Shown: positions 1-5,219 of the stretch, piece by piece
How the letters are laid out: each line of letters starts with the position of its first letter
How positions within the stretch are numbered: position 1 is the stretch's first letter
NCBI GenBank assembly: GCA_025960445.1
Contig: JAICIT010000237.1
Coordinates: forward strand, 1-5,219
Origin: Bradyrhizobium sp.
GTDB lineage: Bacteria; Pseudomonadota; Alphaproteobacteria; Rhizobiales; Xanthobacteraceae
DNA: 5,219 bases
Reading direction: 5' to 3'
The notes under the pieces: generated by a model
Told to the model about the DNA's origin: nothing
What the model saw: the letters and a program-made list of their open reading frames with translations, nothing else
Database searches by the model: none
Program-made: the position numbers and the translations under genes

Positions 1-203
1 CTGTCCTTGATGCCGAGCCGTCGCTGTTCGGGGCTGTCGACCAGGAAAAGCCCGCCGAAAGACCAGAAGGCTTGGCCGCCAAGGCTTTGCTCGCCTTCCT
101 GATCGACGACGATGACGCGTTTGCCGGCTTTAGCGATTTCGGTTGCGGCAACGAGTCCCGAAAGACCCGCTCCGACCACGATTACGTCCGCATCCCCAGC
201 CAT
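1..203 (-). CDS. FAD-binding dehydrogenase (flavoprotein oxidoreductase), N-terminal fragment
   Basis: The first 67 codons of a minus-strand gene are present; the rest lies beyond the left edge. The protein begins MAGDADVIVVGAGLSGLVAA. This is a Rossmann beta-alpha-beta fold with the dinucleotide motif G11-x-G13-x-x-G16 and an acidic residue (D34) at the end of the second strand, where FAD ribose is normally bound. It continues with a Q-S-L-G-G-Q-A-F-W-S-F-G-G segment (about residues 39-51) and D-S-P-E-Q-R-R. That segment is characteristic, as I recall it, of the predicted FAD-binding dehydrogenases related to fumarate reductase and 3-ketosteroid dehydrogenase (usually about 550 residues). 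The substrate cannot be told from this part. I chose the ATG at 203 because GGGGAG lies 9 bases upstream of it. An in-frame ATG at 212 would leave no spacing from that site. No signal peptide is visible, so a cytoplasmic flavoenzyme is likely. The gene is divergent from the rest of the window. Confidence 0.88.
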   Translation of the reverse strand, partial: MAGDADVIVVGAGLSGLVAATEIAKAGKRVIVVDQEGEQSLGGQAFWSFGGLFLVDSPEQRRLGIKD

Positions 204-490
204 TGACTGCATCTCCCCGATTTTCTCACGCGATTGAGCGCCGCGGGTGATCGGCGGTCAACGGAAAATGCCGCTCAAAGCGGCCATAACACGCGCCCGC
301 CATTGTGCTTGTTCCAGCTTTGACGATCTCGCGAGGAAGGTGCAGCCGACCGGCAACACGTCATTTGAATTTGATTTGATCCACTTCTTCCATCTGGACA
401 AAATTCCAATCTCGAAACATCCTGCGGACCGTCTTGCATCACTCAAGATCATCAGATTCGGGTTCGACAGATTTGGACTGGGGCTGGGGC
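204..490. other. Divergent intergenic region
   Basis: This spacer lies between the leftward dehydrogenase gene and the rightward secreted-protein gene, so it must hold both promoters. Besides the minus-strand promoter candidate, it contains a 6-bp inverted repeat with a 3-base loop (GCCGCT at 270-275, AGCGGC at 279-284). On the minus strand this is followed by ATTTT, so it resembles a weak terminator. The part around 355-460 is more AT-rich than the flanking genes. I see no convincing plus-strand promoter. Short open frames cross it on both strands but lack ribosome binding sites and any recognisable protein. Confidence 0.5.
233..261 (-). promoter_or_regulatory. Candidate sigma-70-type promoter for the FAD-binding dehydrogenase
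   Basis: Read on the minus strand, TTGACC (261 down to 256) is separated by 17 bases from CTCAAT (238 down to 233). The -35 match is strong (5 of 6 to TTGACA) and the -10 match is weak (3 of 6). Transcription would start about 20-25 bases before the ATG at 203, leaving a short leader that contains the GGGGAG ribosome binding site. This is by-eye inference only. Confidence 0.27.
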
Positions 491-1033
491 ATGAAATCGG
501 TCACGGGGCTGCTCGCGTTGATTCTCCTGTTGGCGGGGGTTGGGGCGAGTCATGCGGTGGTTCGAATTGCTGACGATCGCGGCGGCCGGATCGGCACCTA
601 CGTCGACAGATATCAGGGCCTGCGCAGCTCCGGCGAGGCGGTCATCATCGACGGCCTGTGCGCCTCGGCTTGCACCATTGTGCTGGGCGCCGTTCCCCAT
701 GACAGGATCTGCGTGACCTCGCATGCCAATCTCGGCTTCCATGCGGCCTGGGATTTCGGCGCGAATGGCCGCGCGGTAACCAATCCCGAAGCGACGCAGA
801 TGCTGTATTCGATGTATCCGTCCGCGGTGCGGCGGTGGATCGCGCAGCGCGGCGGTCTGAGACCGCAGATGATCTTCCTGCGTGGCAGGCAGTTGATGAA
901 CATGTACCGGCCTTGTTATCTCGACGCCCAGGCTTCGACGCCCCGATCCGCGTCCAGCCGCCGGGACCGCGATTCACACCAGCATCGTATGACGATGCCC
1001 ATCCCGGCCGTGCTTGCCCGTCAGCCCGACTAG
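491..1033 (+). CDS. Secreted/periplasmic protein with G-x-C-x-S-A-C-T motif (ClpP/crotonase-fold-like, uncharacterised)
   Basis: This gene encodes 180 residues. Residues 1-22 form a clear signal peptide (MKSV, a hydrophobic core at 6-18, then A-S-H-A as a likely signal peptidase I site), so the protein is probably exported. The mature part has V-I-I-D-G-L-C57-A-S59-A-C61-T-I-V-L-G, then R-I-C74 and L-G-F-H84-A-A. Such 'SAC' motifs after a hydrophobic strand occur in alphaproteobacterial hypothetical proteins that resemble the ClpP/SppA-type fold, where the motif Ser could be a nucleophile. That role is inferred, and no full catalytic triad can be assigned. C142 sits in a conserved-looking R-P-C ending. 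The last ~35 residues are rich in Arg, Ser, His and Pro and look like an unstructured extension. The ATG at 491 was chosen because the signal peptide starts there. A TTG at 434 is in frame but adds a polar N-terminus. No strong ribosome binding site is seen. Confidence 0.72.
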   Translation: MKSVTGLLALILLLAGVGASHAVVRIADDRGGRIGTYVDRYQGLRSSGEAVIIDGLCASACTIVLGAVPHDRICVTSHANLGFHAAWDFGANGRAVTNPEATQMLYSMYPSAVRRWIAQRGGLRPQMIFLRGRQLMNMYRPCYLDAQASTPRSASSRRDRDSHQHRMTMPIPAVLARQPD

Positions 1034-1049
1034 CCCTATCTGAGATGAG

Positions 1050-1087
1050 AGGCAGGTGAGTGGCGGCAGAGCCACTCACCGATGCCT
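1050..1087 (+). terminator. Strong intergenic hairpin (terminator-like, no T tract)
   Basis: A perfect 10-bp inverted repeat (GGTGAGTGGC at 1055-1064, GCCACTCACC at 1071-1080) closes a 6-base loop. It is extended by a lower 5-bp stem (AGGCA at 1050-1054 with TGCCT at 1083-1087) across a 2-base bulge (GA at 1081-1082). It begins 16 bases after the stop codon of the secreted protein and ends 18 bases before the preferred start of the next gene. There is no run of T after it (GTTCAATC follows), so it is either a terminator without the usual U tract, an mRNA 3'-end stabiliser, or a control element for the downstream gene. Confidence 0.55.
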
Positions 1088-1105
1088 GTTCAATCAGATC
1101 GTCGC

Positions 1106-1297
1106 ATGGCCAAGCCGATTTCCGCCGACCAGCAGGTTACCGCCCCATCGCTCGCGCGAAAGGCCTCTGCCATCGCCGCCGCTGGCGGCGCAGCCCTCGG
1201 CGCGGTGCTTCTGCTCGCCGCAGTTGTATTGTGGTTCCGCTATGGCTCGACCGTCTTCTTCGAAACGATCGTTGCCGGCATCGCGGGCTGCTTCTGA
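1106..1297 (+). CDS. Small hydrophobic membrane protein upstream of SCO1/SenC
   Basis: This is a 63-residue protein (MAKPISADQQ...). A polar N-terminus with basic residues (A-R-K near residue 18) is followed by one clear membrane segment, roughly residues 20-44 (A-I-A-A-A-G-G-A-A-L-G-A-V-L-L-L-A-A-V-V-L-W-F). After R-Y-G-S-T comes a second hydrophobic stretch ending I-A-G-C-F. It is probably an inner-membrane protein with the N-terminus in the cytoplasm. I recall similar short uncharacterised proteins in front of SCO genes in Bradyrhizobium relatives. The stop lies 18 bases before the SCO start, so the two are probably co-transcribed, and a role in copper handling or oxidase assembly is inferred from that alone. 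An ATG at 1082 is also in frame (71 residues), but it lies inside the hairpin at 1050-1087 and neither start has a good ribosome binding site. Confidence 0.7.
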   Translation: MAKPISADQQVTAPSLARKASAIAAAGGAALGAVLLLAAVVLWFRYGSTVFFETIVAGIAGCF

Positions 1298-1315
1298 TCC
1301 GAATACAAGGAATTC

Positions 1316-1909
1316 ATGATGGATCGGACCACCCGCCCGCTGGTCATCGCCGCAGCATTCTCCGGCAGCCTCGTCATTGGCCTGCTATTGATGCTGTGGG
1401 GGATGGGCGGATTGCGAAATGTGGCGGCGCCCGCCGCAATCGGCGGTCCGTTTCAGTTGGTCGATCAGAGCGGGCATACGGTGACAGACAAGAGCCTACA
1501 GGGCCACCCGAGCCTGATTTTCTTTGGCTTTACCCATTGCCCGGACGTTTGCCCAACCTCGCTGTTCGAAATGTCCGAGGTGCTGCGGGCGATGGGCAAG
1601 GATGCCGACCGGGTCAATGCCTATTTCATCTCGGTCGATCCGGAGCGCGACACCGAACAGGCGATGAAAGACTACCTGTCGAGCTTCGACCCGCACCTGA
1701 AAGGTTTGACCGGCAGTCCCGATCAGATCGCCAAGGTGATTTCCGCCTATCGGGTTTATGCCCGAAAAGTTCCGCTCAAGGACGGCGACTACACCATGGA
1801 TCACACGGCGCTGGTCTATTTGATGGATCGTGACGGCAAGTTCGTGTCGCCGTTCAACCTGAAGCGCACGCCTCAGGAAGCCGCGGCCGACCTTAAACAT
1901 TACCTCTGA
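1316..1909 (+). CDS. SCO1/SenC family copper chaperone
   Basis: This 197-residue protein has an uncleaved-looking N-terminal membrane anchor (about residues 9-30) and a periplasmic thioredoxin-like domain. The family signature is complete: F-T-H-C75-P-D-V-C79-P supplies the two copper-binding cysteines, and M-D-H163-T-A-L-V-Y supplies the copper-binding histidine. Other family features are F-I-S-V-D-P-E-R-D-T (about 104-113) and the ending in F-N-L-K-R-T. SCO proteins deliver copper to, or act as thiol reductants for, the CuA site of cytochrome c oxidase subunit II; some instead act in redox sensing. No oxidase genes are in the window, so the target is unproven. The length is usual for the family. 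AAGGA at 1307-1311 is the ribosome binding site; it lies 4 bases before the ATG at 1316 and 7 bases before a second ATG at 1319, which may be the true start. Confidence 0.96.
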   Translation: MMDRTTRPLVIAAAFSGSLVIGLLLMLWGMGGLRNVAAPAAIGGPFQLVDQSGHTVTDKSLQGHPSLIFFGFTHCPDVCPTSLFEMSEVLRAMGKDADRVNAYFISVDPERDTEQAMKDYLSSFDPHLKGLTGSPDQIAKVISAYRVYARKVPLKDGDYTMDHTALVYLMDRDGKFVSPFNLKRTPQEAAADLKHYL

Positions 1910-1925
1910 CACGCAAACGAAATTC

Positions 1926-1953
1926 GCCTTATCGGCTGGATCGTCTATAAGGC
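1926..1953 (+). other. Weak inverted repeat after the SCO gene
   Basis: GCCTTAT (1926-1932) and ATAAGGC (1947-1953) form a 7-bp stem with a 14-base loop, 16 bases after the SCO stop codon. No T run follows, so this is at best a marginal termination or RNA-stability element. No convincing promoter is visible between here and the next gene. Confidence 0.2.
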
Positions 1954-2012
1954 CGTCGAGTTCGAGAAAACCGTCGGCAATGCGATCCCAGACAAGCTCA
2001 GTTCTACACCTG

Positions 2013-2906
2013 ATGTCGATTCAACGGACCCGTGCCGTCCTGGCGATCTTAGGGGTGTCGTTTGCAGTTTTGCTGGCCGCTGTGCTTTCCGGAGGACCCG
2101 CACAGGCGCAAGGCGCCGCTAAACCCGGAACGGGCGCGGCGCCGCAGGCCGTCCCCGGCTTTTGGGATCCGAGGCGGCGTCCGGACCGGCCCGATCTCTC
2201 CCGTCTCACGGTGATCCGGTTTCTCACCGAAACCGATTATCCCCCGTTCAACTTCACCGGGCCGGATGGCAATCCAGCCGGCTTCAATGTCGATCTTGCC
2301 CGGCAGCTTTGCGACGAAATCAAAGTTACCTGCACCATTCAGATGCGGCGCTTCGAAACGTTGCTTGATGCGCTCTCCAGCAATCGCGGCGATGCCATCA
2401 TCGCCTCGCTCGCGGTGACGCCGCAGTTGCGCGCCCGGGTCGACTTCACCGATCCGTATTACCGCGCGCCAGCACGGTTCGTGTCGCGGCGCGACGCGGT
2501 GATGCCGGAAGTTCGTCCCGAATACCTCGAAGGCAAGAAGGTCGGCGCCATCGCCGGCTCGTCGCACGAGGCTTACCTCAAGGCGATGTTCACTGACGCC
2601 GAGCTGCATTCCTATCCCAATGATGAGGCGCTTAGGCTGGCACTGCGGCGCGGCGAGGTTGATTTCATTTTTGGCGACGCCATCTCGCTCGCGTTCTGGA
2701 TCAACGGGACGGACTCGGCCGAATGCTGCGCATTCTCCGGCGGACCGTTCGTCGAGAGTCGCTACTTCGGTGAGGGCATCGGGATCGCCGTTCGCAAGGG
2801 CAACGATCTGTTGCGGCAGGCGCTGAATTGGGCGCTGTTTCGGGTGTGGGAAAAGGGACGCTACACCGATCTTTGGCTGCGCTATTTTTCGGTAAGTCCG
2901 TTCTGA
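2013..2906 (+). CDS. Periplasmic solute-binding protein, family 3 (amino-acid-type ABC transporter substrate-binding domain)
   Basis: This is 297 residues from the ATG at 2013. The signal peptide is residues 1-32 (basic M-S-I-Q-R-T-R, a hydrophobic core, then a likely cut after A-Q-A). A Pro/Ala/Arg-rich linker of about 30 residues leads into a complete SBP family-3 domain (about 66-294). It shows E-T-D-Y-P-P-F-N-F near 73-81, G-F-N-V-D-L-A, a C100-x6-C107 pair spaced like the HisJ disulfide, V-D-F-T-D-P-Y-Y at about 143-150, F-G-D222, and R-Y-F-G-E-G-I-G. Such proteins capture polar solutes in the periplasm for an ABC importer. No permease or ATPase gene is adjacent, so it is an orphan. The position equivalent to the ligand carboxylate-binding Arg of HisJ is Leu139. 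An upstream ATG at 1980 is in frame, but it uses codons atypical of the gene and has no ribosome binding site; the 2013 start also lacks a clear one. Confidence 0.9.
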   Translation: MSIQRTRAVLAILGVSFAVLLAAVLSGGPAQAQGAAKPGTGAAPQAVPGFWDPRRRPDRPDLSRLTVIRFLTETDYPPFNFTGPDGNPAGFNVDLARQLCDEIKVTCTIQMRRFETLLDALSSNRGDAIIASLAVTPQLRARVDFTDPYYRAPARFVSRRDAVMPEVRPEYLEGKKVGAIAGSSHEAYLKAMFTDAELHSYPNDEALRLALRRGEVDFIFGDAISLAFWINGTDSAECCAFSGGPFVESRYFGEGIGIAVRKGNDLLRQALNWALFRVWEKGRYTDLWLRYFSVSPF

Positions 2907-2979
2907 GGATCTTGGAGCTGGCCAGTCCGCATCTTCGGACCTTCCGGAATCATCGCAATCACGCTGGAATTTTGCATTT

Positions 2980-3007
2980 TGAGGCGGAAGCGCTAGGTTC
3001 CGCCTCA
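2980..3007 (+). promoter_or_regulatory. Perfect 10-bp hairpin directly upstream of the lysK ribosome binding site
   Basis: TGAGGCGGAA (2980-2989) pairs perfectly with TTCCGCCTCA (2998-3007) around an 8-base loop. The stem ends one base before the lysK ribosome binding site GGAG (3009-3012) and 14 bases before its ATG. It lies 73 bases after the preceding stop codon. No T tract follows on either strand, so a classical intrinsic terminator is not supported. It may end or stabilise the upstream mRNA, bind a protein as a DNA dyad, or affect lysK translation. All of these are inference; the inverted repeat itself is directly visible. Confidence 0.5.
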
Positions 3008-3021
3008 CGGAGACCCCTTTG

Positions 3022-4662
3022 ATGTCCATTGTCGATGTTGCCGCAACTCCAGGCGATCTGCGCTCGCTCGCCGAGCAGTCTAACGCATGGCCGTTCGAGC
3101 AAGCAAAACAGATCGTGGCGCGGCTGAAGAAAAAGCCAAAGCAAGAGGTGCTGTTCGAGACTGGCTACGGGCCATCGGGCCTGCCGCATATCGGCACTTT
3201 CGGCGAAGTCGCGCGCACCACGATGGTGCGTCACGCGTTTCGCGTACTCACCGAGGACAAGATCAAGACCCGCCTGATTGCGTTTTCCGACGACATGGAT
3301 GGCTTACGCAAGGTGCCGGATAATGTACCGAACAAGGAGATGCTGTCCGAACATCTCGGCCGGCCGCTGACCGCCGTGCCGGATCCATTTGGCACTCATC
3401 CCAGCTTCGGCGCGCACAACAACGCGCGACTGCGCGCTTTTCTTGACACCTTCGGTTTCGACTACGAATTCGCGAGCTCGACCGATTACTACAAGTCGGG
3501 AAAGTTCGACGGGACGCTGCGGCTGATGCTCGAGCGTATCGAAAAGGTGATGGCGATTATGCTGCCGTCGTTGCGTGAGGAGCGCGCGGCGAGTTATTCG
3601 CCCTTCCTGCCGATCTGTCCGCGCACCGGTGTGGTGCTTTATGTCCCGATCGTGGCGCACGATGCGAAAGCCGGCACCATCTCCTATGACGATCCGCAAA
3701 CCCGCGAGCGCACCACGCTTCCGGTAACCGGTGGTCATTGCAAGCTGCAATGGAAGCCGGACTGGGCGATGCGCTGGGCCGCGCTCGGCATTGACTATGA
3801 AATGGCGGGCAAGGATCTGATCGATTCCGTAAAGCTGTCGGGGAAGATCTGCGCGGCGCTCGACGGTACGCCGCCCGAGGGATTCAACTACGAGCTTTTT
3901 CTCGACGAAAAGGGCCAAAAGATTTCCAAGTCAAAGGGGAACGGCCTCACCATTGATGAATGGCTGCGCTACGCGCCGCCGGAATCGCTGTCGTTGTTCA
4001 TGTACCGCGAGCCGAAGTCCGCGAAGCGGCTGTATTTCGACGTGATCCCCCGCAACGTCGATGATTATCAGCAGTTTCTCGAAGGCTTTCCCCGCCAGGA
4101 TGCACGTCAACAGCTTGCAAACCCGGTCTGGCACATCCATGCGGGCCACCCTCCGAAGTCAGACATGCCCGTCACCTTCCAGCTCCTGCTTACGCTGGTG
4201 TCGTCCTCAAATGCGGAAAACGCTGCGACGCTATGGGGGTTCATTGGGCGTTATCGACCGGGCGTGACGCCGCAAACACATCCCAAGCTGGATGCGATGG
4301 TCGGGTACGCCATAAACTATTATCGGGACTTCGTGGCGCCCACGAAGCAATTCCGCGAGCCGACCGACACTGAACGCGCCGCGCTTCAGGATCTGCGCGA
4401 TGCGCTGTCGCAACTACCGGCGCAGTCTTCCGCCGAGGACATCCAGAACGTGGTCTACGAGATCGGCCGGCGCGAGCCGTTCCTCGATCCGGTCAAGAAG
4501 GGTAAGGACGGCCGTCCGGGCGTTTCGCTCGACTGGTTCAACATGCTCTACCAGGTGCTGCTCGGCCAGGAGAAAGGCCCTCGTTTCGGATCGTTTGTCG
4601 CGGTCTATGGTCTGACGAACGCCGTCGCGATGATCGACGGGGCCTTGGCGAGGTCGGCGTAA
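3022..4662 (+). CDS. lysK: Lysyl-tRNA synthetase, class I (EC 6.1.1.6)
   Basis: This is a 546-residue cytoplasmic enzyme that attaches lysine to tRNA-Lys using ATP. Both class I signatures are present. The HIGH-type motif is P-S-G-L-P-H56-I-G-T59 within [15 protein letters not shown], and the KMSKS-type motif is K300-I-S-K-S304 followed by K-G-N. Between them are I-C199-P-R-T-G and G-G-H-C240-K-L-Q-W-K-P-D-W, typical of the catalytic-domain insert. The C-terminal part (from about 330) is the helical anticodon-binding region. The length is normal and the frame is intact. Most bacteria use an unrelated class II LysRS; class I is standard in many alphaproteobacteria, which supports the taxonomic guess. 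The ATG at 3022 is preferred because GGAG lies 9 bases upstream; a TTG at 3019 directly precedes it in frame. It appears monocistronic: 115 bases separate it from the gene before and 168 from the gene after. Confidence 0.98.
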   Translation: MSIVDVAATPGDLRSLAEQSNAWPFEQAKQIVARLKKKPKQEVLFETGYGPSGLPHIGTFGEVARTTMVRHAFRVLTEDKIKTRLIAFSDDMDGLRKVPDNVPNKEMLSEHLGRPLTAVPDPFGTHPSFGAHNNARLRAFLDTFGFDYEFASSTDYYKSGKFDGTLRLMLERIEKVMAIMLPSLREERAASYSPFLPICPRTGVVLYVPIVAHDAKAGTISYDDPQTRERTTLPVTGGHCKLQWKPDWAMRWAALGIDYEMAGKDLIDSVKLSGKICAALDGTPPEGFNYELFLDEKGQKISKSKGNGLTIDEWLRYAPPESLSLFMYREPKSAKRLYFDVIPRNVDDYQQFLEGFPRQDARQQLANPVWHIHAGHPPKSDMPVTFQLLLTLVSSSNAENAATLWGFIGRYRPGVTPQTHPKLDAMVGYAINYYRDFVAPTKQFREPTDTERAALQDLRDALSQLPAQSSAEDIQNVVYEIGRREPFLDPVKKGKDGRPGVSLDWFNMLYQVLLGQEKGPRFGSFVAVYGLTNAVAMIDGALARSA

Positions 4663-4702
4663 GCTTGTACGCGAACTTTAGAACGCGCGGCTGGCGGAGA
4701 CC

Positions 4703-4768
4703 GGGCCGGTGCGGCGACGAACCGGCATGGCAGGCCCGCCGCAATTTCAGCCGGACCGGCCCCATTTT
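4703..4768 (+). terminator. Possible lysK terminator
   Basis: GGGCCGGT (4703-4710) is complementary to ACCGGCCC (4755-4762). The latter is followed by CATTTTA, the only short T run in this gap. The 44-base loop is long. A competing shorter stem uses GCCGGT (4705-4710) with ACCGGC (4721-4726). This would be a weak or irregular intrinsic terminator about 40-100 bases after the lysK stop codon. The remainder of 4663-4830 shows no gene, and no promoter for the next gene could be identified with confidence. Confidence 0.25.
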
Positions 4769-4830
4769 AGGCTAACATGCGGGCCGAACGATCCAGGCCG
4801 CCGTCGAGGGGCAACACAGGGAGGACGCTC

Positions 4831-5219
4831 ATGCAGTTCAGGGTTTCGCCGAACACGCTCGGAGACAGCAGCGCACAGGAATGGCAGGCGCGCGTCGATC
4901 TGGCGGCGGCCCACCGGCTCGCCTTCATGCAGGGTTTCAGCGAGGGCATTTTCAACCACCTGACCCTGGTGGTGCCGGGCCGCAGGGATCGTTATTACCA
5001 GATTCCGTTCGGGATGCACTGGTCCGAGGTAACGGCTTCATCCTTTATGGAAGTCGGTATCGATGACGGTGCGGTCAAGCGCGGCGAAGGTGAAGTCGAA
5101 CGCTCCTGCTACTGCATCCACGCGCCCATCCACAAGGCGCTGCCGCAAGCCAAGGCCGTGTTTCACACCCACATGCCCTACGCCAGCGCGCTCACCCGTC
5201 TCGAGGACCCGCGCATCAA
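4831..5219 (+). CDS. Class II aldolase/adducin-family protein, N-terminal fragment
   Basis: The frame is open from 4831 to the window end (129 complete codons), with no stop reached. A strong ribosome binding site, AGGGAGG (4818-4824), lies 6 bases before the ATG. Family features in order are D-L-A-A-A-H-R-L (23-30), E-G-I-F-N-H-L-T-L-V-V-P-G (38-50), I-P-F-G-M-H-W-S-E-V-T-A-S (58-70), I-H97-A-P-I-H, and the metal-binding F-H112-T-H114-M. Family members bind a divalent metal (usually zinc) through these two histidines plus a third near the C-terminus, which lies outside the window. Classical members such as fuculose- and ribulose-phosphate enzymes cleave or epimerise sugar phosphates, but many relatives are uncharacterised. 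The position of the FucA catalytic Glu (E73) is Cys93 here, so classical aldolase activity should not be assumed. The substrate is unknown. No signal peptide is seen, so the protein is probably cytoplasmic. Confidence 0.92.
   Translation, partial: MQFRVSPNTLGDSSAQEWQARVDLAAAHRLAFMQGFSEGIFNHLTLVVPGRRDRYYQIPFGMHWSEVTASSFMEVGIDDGAVKRGEGEVERSCYCIHAPIHKALPQAKAVFHTHMPYASALTRLEDPRI

Noticed and set aside
270..284. Short hairpin followed by ATTTT on the minus strand as a terminator
   Set aside because: The stem is only 6 bp with a 3-base loop and there is no minus-strand gene upstream for it to terminate. It is mentioned only within the intergenic entry.
258..452. 64-codon minus-strand open frame in the divergent intergenic region
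   Set aside because: I considered it as a small gene before the FAD dehydrogenase. It has no clear ribosome binding site and no recognised sequence, and its start region overlaps the likely plus-strand leader.
247..573. 108-codon plus-strand open frame across the divergent intergenic region
   Set aside because: It has no ribosome binding site or recognisable protein, and it overlaps the signal-peptide region of the secreted-protein gene in another frame.
1060..1833. 257-codon plus-strand open frame over the small membrane protein and SCO gene
   Set aside because: Its translation is Arg/Pro/Ser-rich with no recognisable domain. It overlaps the clear SCO1/SenC gene in another frame, as expected in GC-rich DNA.
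2925..2940. GTCCG / CGGAC inverted repeat as terminator of the solute-binding protein gene
   Set aside because: A 5-bp stem with no following T run is within chance expectation in GC-rich DNA.
2049..3029. 326-codon minus-strand open frame opposite the solute-binding protein
   Set aside because: It lies antisense to a complete SBP family-3 gene, resembles no known protein and runs through the intergenic hairpin. It is a frame shadow of GC-rich coding DNA.
3304..3918. 204-codon minus-strand open frame inside lysK
   Set aside because: It is antisense to the conserved catalytic region of lysK. The composition is dominated by Arg, Val and His with no motif.
1..5219. A hidden mobile element, CRISPR array, toxin-antitoxin pair or defence island
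   Set aside because: No spaced direct repeats, transposase or integrase motifs, terminal inverted repeats or small overlapping gene pairs were seen. The genes are housekeeping or metabolic and of uniform composition.

Overview
The window looks like ordinary chromosomal sequence from a GC-rich alphaproteobacterium. The best fit is the Bradyrhizobium / Rhodopseudomonas / Nitrobacter group (Nitrobacteraceae). This rests on the GC-rich codon usage, a class I (not class II) lysyl-tRNA synthetase, a small membrane protein directly in front of a SCO1/SenC gene, and the general look of the proteins. The assignment is inferred by eye from family knowledge, without a database search.

Layout from left to right. 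Positions 1-203 (minus strand) hold the N-terminal part of a FAD-binding dehydrogenase that runs off the left edge. A divergent intergenic region of about 290 bases follows, with a candidate minus-strand promoter. Next, on the plus strand, is a secreted protein of about 180 residues with a G-x-C-x-S-A-C-T motif (491-1033), then a strong hairpin (1050-1087). A two-gene unit follows: a short membrane protein (1106-1297) and a SCO1/SenC copper chaperone (1316-1909). After a 103-base gap comes a periplasmic family-3 solute-binding protein (2013-2906) with no permease or ATPase beside it. A perfect 10-bp hairpin (2980-3007) sits just before lysK, the class I lysyl-tRNA synthetase (3022-4662). The right edge carries the first 129 residues of a class II aldolase/adducin-family protein (4831 to beyond the end).

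The genes do not form one pathway. The only convincing functional pair is the small membrane protein with SCO1/SenC, which probably serves cytochrome oxidase copper-site assembly at the inner membrane. The other genes look like independent units: redox enzyme, periplasmic binding protein, translation enzyme and sugar/carboxylate metabolism. The intergenic hairpins suggest that some of them are separate transcripts.

I see no CRISPR array, tRNA or rRNA gene, insertion sequence, phage gene or defence cassette, and no clear sign of a new multi-gene system. The points most worth checking are two family members that lack a key ligand or catalytic residue (the solute-binding protein and the aldolase-family protein) and two strong inverted repeats placed close to start codons.
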